Assembly (NCBI GenBank): GCA_946414075.1
Contig: CAMKNA010000007.1
Location: 1 to 64,000, forward strand
Direction: 5' to 3'
DNA from: an uncultured Fibrobacter sp.
GTDB taxonomy: Bacteria > Fibrobacterota > Fibrobacteria > Fibrobacterales > Fibrobacteraceae
Length of the DNA: 64,000 nt
Shown one piece after another: positions 26,999 through 36,929 of the stretch. The translations under genes were made by a program, and so were the position numbers. The notes beneath the pieces were generated by a model. The model was not told where the DNA came from, searched no databases, and worked only from the letters and a program-made list of their open reading frames with translations. Position 1 is the first letter of the stretch. The number at the start of each line of letters is the position of its first letter.

Positions 26999-29900
26999 TC
27001 GAACCGTAGCATCAACGCTATTTCAAATTGCAGTATCTGCCGCAGGTGCGGGGTTTCATCGTCTAGCTTTTCATGAATCTGACGATACTCGATGTAGCTG
27101 CTCATAGAGGCTATACGATTGAACTGATAGCCAGCGCTAGGCCTTACAAACCATTCATGAGTTCTGGAGGGGACAACACGATCCGTCTTGTGTAGCTTCG
27201 GCTTATAGACAACGTAATCATAATCGTCTATACTCCATTGCTTGAACACGCCATCGGTACCGCTGGCCTTGTTCCACATGTCGTAACCCGGCTCAGGGTC
27301 ATACTCCTTACGGATGGTCTTGTTATAGTCATAACCAGCTGTAAACTTCAAATCGACATCGTTTTCCAGCTTGAAATACCACTTGAAAATTTGGAATCCG
27401 CGCTTGGTCTTCAGGGGATAGGAAATAGACAGGTCGTTACCAACATTGATGGCGAAATCGTTGTACAGGGATGTATGGATCCATGGCGTATCCCAGAAAT
27501 AATCCGTAGTGTCCTTGCTATTACCCAAAGTATCCGGCCAGCTGGGAGAGCCAATCACTTCCTCCTTAGGCCGACGATCCGTAGATTCAATCTTCAGGCG
27601 CACGGCATTATCGATCCGCATGTTGCTCTGGGTCAAGAACGATACACGAACCAACGGGTTAAAGTTCCACTGGTGGGCCCAAGAATCTTCGGCACTCTGG
27701 AAGGGACGTACCACGGTAGTCTTGGTATAGTCAAAGCGGTGGGTGGTGCTCACGCTCTTGAAACCATTCAGGAAAGACACCCGCTGGGAGAAATTGGGTA
27801 CACTCACGCCAATGCCAATCTTGGGCCAAACCGTGGTAGTATCCAGGTACAACGGGTATTCTCGAGACTGGTTGAATTCCTCCCGCCACATCAGGTCACC
27901 CGTAACGCCGATATCCCAGAACGGCAGCGTAATGCCCGTGCCTATCTGGAACTGGCGAGAAACGGAATGACGGAAATTACCCTGATAAACAAGGGTGTCT
28001 ACATGATGGTTGCGGTACTGTGCAAAGCGGGTATAATCGTCCCGATGGTCCAGCCCCATGTCTCCGGTAATAATATTCCAGAAGCCCCTGTTGCGATAGC
28101 CATTACCCAAACCTAGTCCATAAAGGTAATATTCCATCGGGGTTACGCCCTGTTCTTCGTACAATTGGGCCAGAGTGAAATTTTCACCTACCGTATTGGT
28201 GGTGGTCTGCCAGCTCATTCGAATTTCATTCCATCTAATCTTTTCAAGGGAAGTCGCCACAATGTTTTCGCTACCGAAATTCTTTGCAAAATCGACAATC
28301 CTAAAGGTTGGGCTAAATTCAAACCTGTTCGTCTGCGATATGGTCCAATAGTTCTTTTCTATGTCGGTTGCATCCAGGATGTCGTACTCGTCGGGAATGG
28401 TCTTCTGCTGGTTAAAATCCGAACTGAAGGTCGTATTGAAAGGCAAGAAAGGAATCAGCCGGGGATTGAAACCGATTTTAAACTGTTGTGTACGGGCCCT
28501 TTCGTTTCTCAGAATACCGTACGACCGTCCGTACTCCCTACTGCCAACGCTATCTACACGGTAGAACGAAGATGTATCATAACGGATTTCATAGGACTCC
28601 GGATTTTGCATGTCTATGGCCCAAGGTGTGCCATCGGCCATTGTTTTGGGAACCGTGTCCCGGGGAACGATCACCACACTATCCCTGGACACATAGACCT
28701 TGCGGTCCGTATGGTCATAGTCGAACACATAATCGCTGGCAAAAAGCCCCCCTTCCCGAGAATTGAAGAAATGCTCCTTCACAAAGCCTTCCCGATCACC
28801 ACCACCATACATGTCACGGGACACATTCAAGGAATAGGATGTGCTCAACCAAGAAAGAATATTCCATCTCATGTTCAACTTATGATTCAAATCTGCCGTG
28901 TAGGTCACCACCTTGTCCACTTGCGGTTCCACAAAGTCCGGATCCCTGTCCTGATCCACATAGCGCACATAATTGAAATCAAACAAGGTCACATCAAAAG
29001 TCTGAGGCCAAGGCTCAAATTCCGTCTTGGCAAGGGCCTTGCTAAAGGCGTTGTCAAACCTGGACAGCCCCTCAAAGGGCTTATACCTGAACAGGGTAAA
29101 GGTTCCCAGCTTGTACTCCAGTATGGTCCTATAAGAATAGGTGGAATCTGCGCTAGTGGCAGCACGCCCCTCGGATTCTGCGTAGGAATAGCTTGCTGCC
29201 GGGCGTTCTAATAGAATTTGGGAAAAAGCCTCCCCCACCTTCGTGTCCGCAGCCTTGTAATCCTTACTATAGCTTACGCTAAAGCTTCTTTCCCTCACAT
29301 AGGACTCATAGCCCTTAGACTGCGCGTCATCCCGCAATTCCTGCTCTTTTTTATTGGATGTCACCGAGAGCTCATTCTGGAACATGTCCTTGGTCAAGTT
29401 CGAGAAGCTGCTCTTTTTCAGAAGCATGTCGTCCGTCGGTTTCATGTAGGGGCGTTTGGTGGTGCTGTTGTAACCGAAATTCATGGGAATATGGAATCCC
29501 AGGGTATCGTTCAAGAACTTGTTCAGGCTAATGTTCAAGTCTCCAGCCACATCGAGCTGAGAAGCCGCATCCGAAAGCTTCGGCTTAGGAGAGCCTCCAG
29601 AAGTAGAAAGGGTCGCGAAGTTTCCATCTTGGTACCGCACCGCTCCCGACAGCGAAATAAAATCGGCAAATTCAATCTGACCCGAAGTGCGGGCCGCGTA
29701 GCCCCATTCCGTATCCATATTCGAAAGACGCATATCATCGATCCAGAACGTTCCCTTCAAGTCAGACGGAGAGGCGTCCGCATCAGCAATGATGACAAAC
29801 CGAATCCAATCGATATGGGTAATGGAAGGGTTTCCCACCAAACGAAGTTGCTCTTCTCTGGAGCTCCCTTCCACCTTCCGAACCGTCGGCTCCAGGAAAG

Positions 29901-32900
29901 GCGGCTTACGGCCCCGCTTCATGCTGGAGAATTCCGACAAATCCATGGCAAAAGCATTATCCAGCCAATTCTGCTCATGACAGTCGCTGCCACGCTCTCC
30001 AGCATTGCAATTGTATTTTACCGGGCGGAAGCTCCATTCGTAATAGTCAGAGGAACCATCCAAGGACCCTTCACCGAACTGGATGGCAAAACGCACAGGG
30101 ACCTTGTCTGCATCGGTTTCATAGTGGATTTCCATTTTGATGGACTTATAGCTGGACAGGTCCTTAATCTCGTTTTCAAATATGCGGGTCACCCCCACCT
30201 CTTGACCAGGGCTCATGTTTTGGTAATCCAACACCAGAGCCGTCTCCTTCATGGGGGCATTGGTCTCCGAATCGCGTTCAGTCTTGGTATTGGGAGACTT
30301 GGTATAAATGTTGGAGTCTTCACGGTTGTTGATGGTGGTGACCTTGATACGGCTGGTATCACGGGTGTCCATAGATTCCTTTACCTGGGTCGGCAAGCCG
30401 TTCACTTCCACCACCTGGGAATTTTCCGTGGAACTGGTCTTGTAAAGGTCGGCCACCGTCGTCTCTTCCCAGGAGTTTCCCACCACGGCAAGGCTTACAA
30501 TCTGCACCTTGGCTTCGGCCACACCCGGATTTAGATTTCCTATCCACAGCCTAGAGTAAAGGGCCTCGGCCAGGATAGTCTTATAATCGCTACCCGAAGA
30601 CGACACGATGGTATCGTACTGATTCAGGGGGATACGCCACTTGCGCCATCCATTTTTCAGTTCTTCGTAATCGGCATGGTCCGTGCTGGACAAATCTATA
30701 CGATAACGCACAAAACTGATGTCCGTATCCAAGGAGCCATTCTTGTTGATATCTTCGGTATCGTAAGCCCGTTCTCCCGAATTGTCTTCAGTGCCGTTGA
30801 TATGCACCGACGGATCACTTTCGTCTTCAAGGTCTTCATCATAGTTGTCCTGAGCAATATCCGAAGCAGAAGCATCTGAATTGGCAGCCGTAATCTCCGT
30901 AGAAATACACCCAGAAATACGGCAATCCCACACCAGCCTTTTCTCATCGGAACCGCTCAGCCCATCCAACCCCTTGTCGTCAAGTGCCGTCGTGGAGCCT
31001 AAGTCGTTTTCACCTTGGTAGATTCCGTCGGGTTCATACCCGTTAATAGACAAGTCTTCACTAATCAGGCCCAAATCCAGGTATATGGAACCCACATTAC
31101 CGCGGGCCACCACTTCCAGGTACTTCATTTCGCTCAGGTCCTGGTAGTAGGAACTGTTGGGCCGCATGATACCGCCCCAGGAGTTTCCAACCAGGTTGTC
31201 ATTGGCTCGAAGTGTCATCTTGAGCACCGTCAAGTGCTGGTTGTCCACATCGGAATTTCCCACACTGGGATAAATGTACTTGTACAATTCCGTAGTATTG
31301 CTGTGCCATATGAATTCGCCCTTGTGGCGATAGTCCTGATTCTCTATGTAGGTCGACGGTTGGTCTGCCACGCCTCCCGGAGGCGATGCCTGATACCACG
31401 AAAGTCTGGAAAGCGGGTAGGTCAAACCTGAAACAGTAGATTCAAAATCTTCCACCAGGGCTTCATTGTCTTCACTGGTATTGGCATTATGGCGGCTAGC
31501 CGCAAATTCCGCTTCAAAGCGCCAACTGGACTTGGCGTCCGTCTTGATTCCAGGAATCAGGTTCACAAGATCGGTCAGCACCTGCACCGTATCTTGTAGG
31601 CGCAGGTTCATGCCCCACAGTACACTGGAAAACGGTTCGTTCCCAAGCGTCGGGGTCTTGGCCGTAGTGCTCTGGCTCTTGTAAAGGGCCGTTACACCAA
31701 ACAAGGAGCCCGTACCAAAGCCATAGCGTTCCAACGGAAGTTCCGCACGAGCTCCCAACAATAGCTTGTTGTCTATCTCAAACAGGGGCTCACATTCGAA
31801 AGAAACCTTTATTTCTTTGTTGGGATCCAGGGCGCGTTCGCTCAAAAGTTCAATCTGACCTAGCTCATAGTTCACCTCGTAGTCCTTGCCACGGATAAGG
31901 GTTGTGGAGCCAGCGGTCAACTTTTCCGTTCCCGGAGAAATATCCATGCAGGCGCCAGCACTCACCGAATAGCTAGAATTCGGATCACGCACGCTGATAA
32001 CGGAATTACGGCGTTTACCGACGGACTCGAAATGGAAACGGCTGGTAAAGCGATTCAGCTTATAGACCGGCAAAGTGTAAAGCTGGGACATTCCACCCGT
32101 AGAATCAAGCAGGCGGAGCGGCTCAAGGCAATTTTCCTTGGCGCGTTCCGTAGCCTTGGGTCCTGAATATTGGGACAGGGGCTTACAAGGAAGCCACATC
32201 TCACCAGTATAGTTTCCGGAGGCGTCCTTCTTAAAGATGGTAGCGTCGTTCACCAACGGGCTTCCCGTAACGGAATCCGCCACTCCAAGGGTCTTGAGGT
32301 ATGTTCCTGTCATACCAGACTTGTTTTTTAGCCGGAGAACATAATTGCTGGCGCTGGCATCCGATATTCCAACCGCATACACATTGCGGAGCATCAACTT
32401 GTCTATATCCGTCAGTTCCGAAAGGGATGCATCCCACTGGATCAGCACCATGCGGGAACCGTTCTTAATGGTCGTACCCTTACGGCCGGAACCATCGTTA
32501 CTCCAGCTGGCGGCCACCAGGGTATTGCGGCCCACGCCGTTAATTTTCAGTATGCCCGTCTTGGAGTCGTAGGTGTAATCGCTGGACGGGATTTCTTCCA
32601 TGCGTTCCACCAGTTTCTCAACCTTTTTTCCCGATGGGGTCTTATAGACCACCGTGATGTTATCTACGGCATACTTGGAGTTGTTCAGGTTACTGCGCTT
32701 GAACAGCTTCAAGTTCGTCGCCGGATAGCTGGCAGAAGACTTGCCGAAAATGGCCGAGCTAATGTAGTTATCCCTAGCCTCATGATTCAGGAAATAGTAG
32801 CGGTAGGCCACAAACTGTTTGTCCAGAATCTGGAATTCCGTAGTGGATTCACTGGCATTGATGGTATATTCTTCCTGGGAACCTCCATCCTGGGAGGCTA

Positions 32901-33831
32901 TGGTCGTCAATCGCCAATCGCCCAGCTTCCAGTCCGCCTTAATACCGAAAAGCCCTTGGTGATTTTCCGAATAACCCGTCAGCTCCGTGCCCGAAAGGGA
33001 AAGGGATGTGGTACCCGCTTCCACCCTCTGGAGGATGTAGTCTTCGAATTCATCCTTGTAGGATTCCTCGTAAACCACCCTCACCTGGTTCTGGATGCCA
33101 AGCCCTGTCTCCACATTGTTGATTTCCACCGTGATGTAGGGGCCAATCTTTCCCTTGACCATAAAGCTCGGATCGTACTGCAGGGACAACGACGGGACAA
33201 GGCTTGTGTTGGAACTGCCCTGGGCATCATCCTTTTCGGCATACCCCTTGAGCCGGATATCCATGGTTCCCTGGAGCATCAGCTTGGGCTTGTCCAGGCC
33301 AAAGTCCTTCATCCAGGCGGGCATGGTCACCGGCACGGTAATGTCGAACACGGACCCCGTCTCGGGCGTTTCGTAGCCGCCATCCCGTTGGCCAACCAAG
33401 CCATTCAACCACAGGTTCTTCCGACCTATGTCGTACATATCAGCCACATAGTCCGTCAATTCCGGATAATGGGCCGTCCACAAGGTCGTGGTGTCACGGG
33501 AGATACTGTTGACCCGTTTCTCGCTCACATCCATTTCACGGGTGGCAATATCAATGTCATGGCTATAGACCTGTCCCCTTGTAGTCTTCATGAGCCTAGG
33601 GGAAGCTCCGATGCCGCCAAAAGGCAACATTCCGTCCAAGGGGGTCGCCGAAGGCGGCAAGGACATATACTGGTAGGTGGGTTGCCACTCCGTTTCTGCC
33701 GGGTCAGGTTCTTCGGTCCGGGGTTCATAACCGCTGGAATCCGCCTGAGCCCACAGGGAGACACTTGCCCATAGAATGGACATGCTTAAGGCGAACAACC
33801 CCAAAGGGGTTCTATGCAAGAACCTTTTCAA
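26995..33831 (-). CDS. sprA: SprA/Sov-type type IX secretion translocon protein
   Basis: At 2278 residues this is the size of SprA (Sov), the outer-membrane barrel through which type IX substrates leave the cell in Bacteroidota. It has a signal peptide (1-28), paired SprA-N-like segments (for example around LMLQGTMDIRLKG, and later DFINLxG-type stretches), repeated motifs such as SSYSVSAGACMD with KLTAGSTTLIRGKDY, VEDFESTVSG, and a C-terminal half of dense amphipathic strands ending LRQILQFEIALMLRFD. The start is TTG 33831 (KRFLHRT gives a basic N-region). No other T9SS genes are near. Together with sorting-like tails on two proteins here it implies an active type IX system. Confidence 0.88.
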   Translation of the reverse strand: MKRFLHRTPLGLFALSMSILWASVSLWAQADSSGYEPRTEEPDPAETEWQPTYQYMSLPPSATPLDGMLPFGGIGASPRLMKTTRGQVYSHDIDIATREMDVSEKRVNSISRDTTTLWTAHYPELTDYVADMYDIGRKNLWLNGLVGQRDGGYETPETGSVFDITVPVTMPAWMKDFGLDKPKLMLQGTMDIRLKGYAEKDDAQGSSNTSLVPSLSLQYDPSFMVKGKIGPYITVEINNVETGLGIQNQVRVVYEESYKDEFEDYILQRVEAGTTSLSLSGTELTGYSENHQGLFGIKADWKLGDWRLTTIASQDGGSQEEYTINASESTTEFQILDKQFVAYRYYFLNHEARDNYISSAIFGKSSASYPATNLKLFKRSNLNNSKYAVDNITVVYKTPSGKKVEKLVERMEEIPSSDYTYDSKTGILKINGVGRNTLVAASWSNDGSGRKGTTIKNGSRMVLIQWDASLSELTDIDKLMLRNVYAVGISDASASNYVLRLKNKSGMTGTYLKTLGVADSVTGSPLVNDATIFKKDASGNYTGEMWLPCKPLSQYSGPKATERAKENCLEPLRLLDSTGGMSQLYTLPVYKLNRFTSRFHFESVGKRRNSVISVRDPNSSYSVSAGACMDISPGTEKLTAGSTTLIRGKDYEVNYELGQIELLSERALDPNKEIKVSFECEPLFEIDNKLLLGARAELPLERYGFGTGSLFGVTALYKSQSTTAKTPTLGNEPFSSVLWGMNLRLQDTVQVLTDLVNLIPGIKTDAKSSWRFEAEFAASRHNANTSEDNEALVEDFESTVSGLTYPLSRLSWYQASPPGGVADQPSTYIENQDYRHKGEFIWHSNTTELYKYIYPSVGNSDVDNQHLTVLKMTLRANDNLVGNSWGGIMRPNSSYYQDLSEMKYLEVVARGNVGSIYLDLGLISEDLSINGYEPDGIYQGENDLGSTTALDDKGLDGLSGSDEKRLVWDCRISGCISTEITAANSDASASDIAQDNYDEDLEDESDPSVHINGTEDNSGERAYDTEDINKNGSLDTDISFVRYRIDLSSTDHADYEELKNGWRKWRIPLNQYDTIVSSSGSDYKTILAEALYSRLWIGNLNPGVAEAKVQIVSLAVVGNSWEETTVADLYKTSSTENSQVVEVNGLPTQVKESMDTRDTSRIKVTTINNREDSNIYTKSPNTKTERDSETNAPMKETALVLDYQNMSPGQEVGVTRIFENEIKDLSSYKSIKMEIHYETDADKVPVRFAIQFGEGSLDGSSDYYEWSFRPVKYNCNAGERGSDCHEQNWLDNAFAMDLSEFSSMKRGRKPPFLEPTVRKVEGSSREEQLRLVGNPSITHIDWIRFVIIADADASPSDLKGTFWIDDMRLSNMDTEWGYAARTSGQIEFADFISLSGAVRYQDGNFATLSTSGGSPKPKLSDAASQLDVAGDLNISLNKFLNDTLGFHIPMNFGYNSTTKRPYMKPTDDMLLKKSSFSNLTKDMFQNELSVTSNKKEQELRDDAQSKGYESYVRERSFSVSYSKDYKAADTKVGEAFSQILLERPAASYSYAESEGRAATSADSTYSYRTILEYKLGTFTLFRYKPFEGLSRFDNAFSKALAKTEFEPWPQTFDVTLFDFNYVRYVDQDRDPDFVEPQVDKVVTYTADLNHKLNMRWNILSWLSTSYSLNVSRDMYGGGDREGFVKEHFFNSREGGLFASDYVFDYDHTDRKVYVSRDSVVIVPRDTVPKTMADGTPWAIDMQNPESYEIRYDTSSFYRVDSVGSREYGRSYGILRNERARTQQFKIGFNPRLIPFLPFNTTFSSDFNQQKTIPDEYDILDATDIEKNYWTISQTNRFEFSPTFRIVDFAKNFGSENIVATSLEKIRWNEIRMSWQTTTNTVGENFTLAQLYEEQGVTPMEYYLYGLGLGNGYRNRGFWNIITGDMGLDHRDDYTRFAQYRNHHVDTLVYQGNFRHSVSRQFQIGTGITLPFWDIGVTGDLMWREEFNQSREYPLYLDTTTVWPKIGIGVSVPNFSQRVSFLNGFKSVSTTHRFDYTKTTVVRPFQSAEDSWAHQWNFNPLVRVSFLTQSNMRIDNAVRLKIESTDRRPKEEVIGSPSWPDTLGNSKDTTDYFWDTPWIHTSLYNDFAINVGNDLSISYPLKTKRGFQIFKWYFKLENDVDLKFTAGYDYNKTIRKEYDPEPGYDMWNKASGTDGVFKQWSIDDYDYVVYKPKLHKTDRVVPSRTHEWFVRPSAGYQFNRIASMSSYIEYRQIHEKLDDETPHLRQILQFEIALMLRFD

Positions 33832-33904
33832 AATATTCCGTCACAAAATACTGAATTCAGGGGTCCTAAATCCACTATTTTTTCAAGATTTTTGGGGAAA
33901 TTAG

Positions 33905-33933
33905 AAAAAAAAGCCCAAGGCAAAGGGCCTTGG
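33905..33933 (-). terminator. Terminator of the AIPR gene
   Basis: CCAAGGC (33915-33921) and GCCTTGG (33927-33933) form a perfect seven-pair stem with a five-base loop; on the minus strand it is followed by eight T residues. Confidence 0.9.
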
Positions 33934-33964
33934 ACTTTCAAGAACGGGAGTTTGGGGACTAAAC

Positions 33965-35857
33965 CTAGATAAAGGCTTCGATACCGCCACGGCACTTCTC
34001 CCAAGAGCGGCTCTTCTTGCACAGAAGATCCATCATCTTGTCGTAGGTAGCCGTGTTGGCAAAGCCCTTCCACAGGCGGCGTTCCACCGACTCGCCACTA
34101 TCCTTGTCGATGGTGGTGATGGTGTCGTAGTAGGCCGGATTGTCCTTGAACTCGGAAATCAGGATTCCCTTCAGGTCTTCGGTGTAGATACGGGAAGCGT
34201 ACTTGAGGATGGAATCGTTGAAATTCAGCTCGTTTTCCACCAGCCATTCGAAATCCTGGATGGGGTCGCCATAGACAAGCCAGTGCTTAAGGGCAAGGGC
34301 CACCACCAGGTCCTTCACGGCACTACGGAAGATAAACTTGTCTTCCAAGCGGCCATTGAAGGTAATCTTGGTCAGCGGGTTGTCGTCGTTAGCCTCGATG
34401 GACACTCCCTTACCCGGGGTTACGCGACGGATCTTGATGGGAAGTCTGCTAAGGAGCTGCCAGGCCTTGGTGAAGGCGATGGTCTTGCGGACAAAATCCT
34501 TTTCCTTTTCAGGGGCTACGCGCACAAAGGCGCCAAAGCAACGCTGGTACAGGGTTTCCTTATCGAAGATGCAGTCGCTGGAGCGGCATTCAGAGAGCTT
34601 GCCGTCCATCATGAACAGGGTCTTGGCCAGTTCGGGGCGCATGCGCACTTCGAGCTTACGAGTACGGGCCTTAAGGCGGACGCCGTCCTTATAAACATAG
34701 GTAAAGCCTTCTTCCTGGTAACGCTGCCAAATAAAGAACTGCAGGTCGTCAGCGGCACGCAGGTGATAGCTGAACACCGGATTCTGGCGGTTGTTGGCCA
34801 TGGTCACCTGGTTCAAGAAGTTGTCGGCACCGGGGTACGGCACCACCACCTTCACCAGCACCTTGGGGTTCACCGGCTTCTTGCTCTTCTTAGCGTAATG
34901 TTCGTAGGTAAACAGGGACTGGGCGCCGTTAATGATCTTCGGGCGTTCAATGTAGAGCACCTTCTTGCCGTCGCGTTCCTTGAGACGCAGGTCATCACCC
35001 GTGAGGGTCATGCCGTTGTGCAAGAACGGGAAGTCGTCCACATTCACATTCTGGTCGTCGTTCCTTTCCATGGTCTGGAAGGCGTCGATCAAGGCTGCGT
35101 TGGTGTGGGTCAGGTTGCCAAGATAGGTACGGATATTGCTGGAAACAATGGCCATGTTGTGCTTGGTCTTGAGACGCTTACCAAGGTTCACATGGTAGTC
35201 AAAAATGGTGCGGATCGGGCAGAAACCGAGGAAAAGTTCGCCATGATCGCTAGTAAGGTGCAACGGGTCGGAATCCATCACGATTTCCAGCTTGTCGTCG
35301 GCGCTGCGGAAATCGCGGGTCAGGTCGTCGTGCTCGGCAATGATGTCCAGCTTGGCCTTCACCTCGTTTTTCCAGATAGTAAGCTTGCGGCGCATGTCCT
35401 TGAGAGTGCGTTCCAGTTCGCTATCGGTAATGTCGCGGGTAGCGCGGGTACGGAGCACCGTGATTTCGAGAGTTTCCATATAGGGGCGGCTTGCGGGAGC
35501 ATCGTCGTCCTCTTCCTCGTCGTCATCGCTAATCTTGTTCACCGCCCAGGGGTCGGCCTCTTCACGGAGAGACATGAAGAAGGGATTGGTGGGGTCGCTG
35601 GTGCGGAAAACGGCTATCTGGAGCTGCTTCAAGTCGGCGTTCAGGTGAGACACCACCTTCTCGAGAGGAGTGTCTTCGTCCAGGAATATGAAGAATTCCA
35701 TGAAGCCCTGGGAGTACTGGAAACCATGAAAGCATCCGTTCTCATCTAGATTCAAGTGCCGCAGGGCCTTGATACGGTCGTTAGGGTCATTGGGGTTCAA
35801 ACTCAAGAGGCTAGCCACAAATGCTAGGCGTCGTTCCTGGGATTTTGTCAGTTCCAT
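33965..35857 (-). CDS. AIPR-family protein (abortive infection phage resistance)
   Basis: A 630-residue cytoplasmic protein with the AIPR hallmarks: NIRTYLGN followed by a helix with NAALIDAF (about 241-260), FLHNGMTLTG (about 280, usually NNGIT) and PKIINGAQSLFTY (about 305-317, usually IVNGcQT). Known AIPR proteins act in phage defence, often by abortive infection. An acidic run DDDEEEDDDA lies near residue 125. It is a single-gene unit: own ribosome-binding site (GAGG), own terminator, divergent from the LRR gene. No methyltransferase or second defence gene adjoins it. The family match is good; a defence role is inferred from family knowledge. Confidence 0.75.
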   Translation of the reverse strand: MELTKSQERRLAFVASLLSLNPNDPNDRIKALRHLNLDENGCFHGFQYSQGFMEFFIFLDEDTPLEKVVSHLNADLKQLQIAVFRTSDPTNPFFMSLREEADPWAVNKISDDDEEEDDDAPASRPYMETLEITVLRTRATRDITDSELERTLKDMRRKLTIWKNEVKAKLDIIAEHDDLTRDFRSADDKLEIVMDSDPLHLTSDHGELFLGFCPIRTIFDYHVNLGKRLKTKHNMAIVSSNIRTYLGNLTHTNAALIDAFQTMERNDDQNVNVDDFPFLHNGMTLTGDDLRLKERDGKKVLYIERPKIINGAQSLFTYEHYAKKSKKPVNPKVLVKVVVPYPGADNFLNQVTMANNRQNPVFSYHLRAADDLQFFIWQRYQEEGFTYVYKDGVRLKARTRKLEVRMRPELAKTLFMMDGKLSECRSSDCIFDKETLYQRCFGAFVRVAPEKEKDFVRKTIAFTKAWQLLSRLPIKIRRVTPGKGVSIEANDDNPLTKITFNGRLEDKFIFRSAVKDLVVALALKHWLVYGDPIQDFEWLVENELNFNDSILKYASRIYTEDLKGILISEFKDNPAYYDTITTIDKDSGESVERRLWKGFANTATYDKMMDLLCKKSRSWEKCRGGIEAFI

Positions 35858-36084
35858 TTTTTCCTCAATTTTAGGCTTCTGCCATATTTTGCCATTAAAA
35901 ATAGTTTCAAAAGCCCTACTTTGGACATAAAAAATAGTAAATCTTGAAAAAAATTTCCATTCCCCGTTCAATTCAGTGAACAAACGAGCAACTTTTTGTA
36001 ATTTTAGCTATATTTTACCCCCAAAAGCCCATTTTTTTTGCAAAAAAGCTATGATTTATCAGGTACGCAAAGGAGAGTCTTGTT

Positions 36085-36837
36085 ATGAACCTGCTCGATA
36101 TCATCAATAAAGCCAAGGCCGAAAACGCCAAAACCCTGGACCTATCCCAGCAGGGACTTCGCCTGTTGCCCCCCGAACTTTTTGAAATCAAGTCCCTGGA
36201 AGAGCTGAACCTGGACCGTAACAAGCTGGTGGAGCTTCCCGACGACATCGGGATGCTCACAAACCTAAAGAGCCTATCCGTCAGCGAGAACGACCTGATG
36301 GAACTTCCCGACACCATCGGCAAGCTGACCAAGCTAGAAAACCTGTACCTGGGCTACAACAGTCTCTCGGAACTTCCCGCCACCGTGGGGAACCTGGTAA
36401 ACCTCCATACGGTAAATATCGCTAAAAACCAACTTTTGGAACTGCCGGTGGAAATCGCCGGTTGGGGCAAGGTGGTAAAGCTCTCTCTCCACGACAACAT
36501 GCTCTCCTCCATTCCCGCATCTATCGGCAAGCTGAAGAGCCTGGTGAAGCTCTACCTGGACAACAACGACCTGACCGAGATACCCGCCACCCTGGGAAAT
36601 CTCTCGAATCTCGAAATCCTGATGATTTCCGGAAACCAGCTGAGCGCCATTCCCCAGGAATTCGGCAAGCTTTCCAAGCTCCGGGAACTGGTCCTGGATG
36701 CAAACCAGCTGGAGTCACTCCCAGAGTCCCTTGCCGACTGCGCCTCCCTGGAGACCATCTCCATCAACGAGAACCCCCTGGAGGATGGCCTGCCCCGGGT
36801 CTTGACTGACAAGAAGGGGCTGAAAATAGACCAGTAA
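36085..36837 (+). CDS. Leucine-rich repeat protein
   Basis: A 250-residue protein made almost wholly of ten 23-residue leucine-rich repeats with the consensus LxxLxLxxNxLxxLPxxIGxLxx, the same class as Ras-group and plant intracellular LRRs. There is no signal peptide or transmembrane helix, so it is probably cytoplasmic and mediates protein binding. GGAGAG precedes the ATG. The divergent upstream neighbour is the AIPR gene. No catalytic domain is attached. Function unknown. Confidence 0.85.
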   Translation: MNLLDIINKAKAENAKTLDLSQQGLRLLPPELFEIKSLEELNLDRNKLVELPDDIGMLTNLKSLSVSENDLMELPDTIGKLTKLENLYLGYNSLSELPATVGNLVNLHTVNIAKNQLLELPVEIAGWGKVVKLSLHDNMLSSIPASIGKLKSLVKLYLDNNDLTEIPATLGNLSNLEILMISGNQLSAIPQEFGKLSKLRELVLDANQLESLPESLADCASLETISINENPLEDGLPRVLTDKKGLKIDQ

Positions 36838-36850
36838 CGCCTTCGGCGTA

Positions 36851-36929
36851 GTGTGGAGTGTGAAATGTGGAGTGTGAAATGTGGAGTGACAAGTGAGAAA
36901 TCTGTAATCCCACATTCCACACTCCACAT
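36851..36929. repeat. Inverted heptanucleotide repeat, GTGGA flavour, entering a coding sequence
   Basis: The left arm (36851-36890) reads TGTGGAG / TGTGAAA in alternation with a seven-base period. The right arm (about 36908-36929) is the complementary form CCCACATTCCACACTCCAC. The arms can pair over about 20 bases with two mismatches. The left arm provides GGAG and ATG for the following lipoprotein gene, and the right arm encodes part of its signal peptide. Confidence 0.8.

Noticed and set aside
27238..30534. Several 290-440 codon plus-strand frames
   Set aside because: All are antisense shadows of sprA, with composition typical of reversed GC-rich codons and no family resemblance.
34283..35749. 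488-codon plus-strand open frame
   Set aside because: It is antisense to the AIPR gene, has V/L/G/H-biased composition, and no ribosome-binding site; the AIPR frame explains the sequence.
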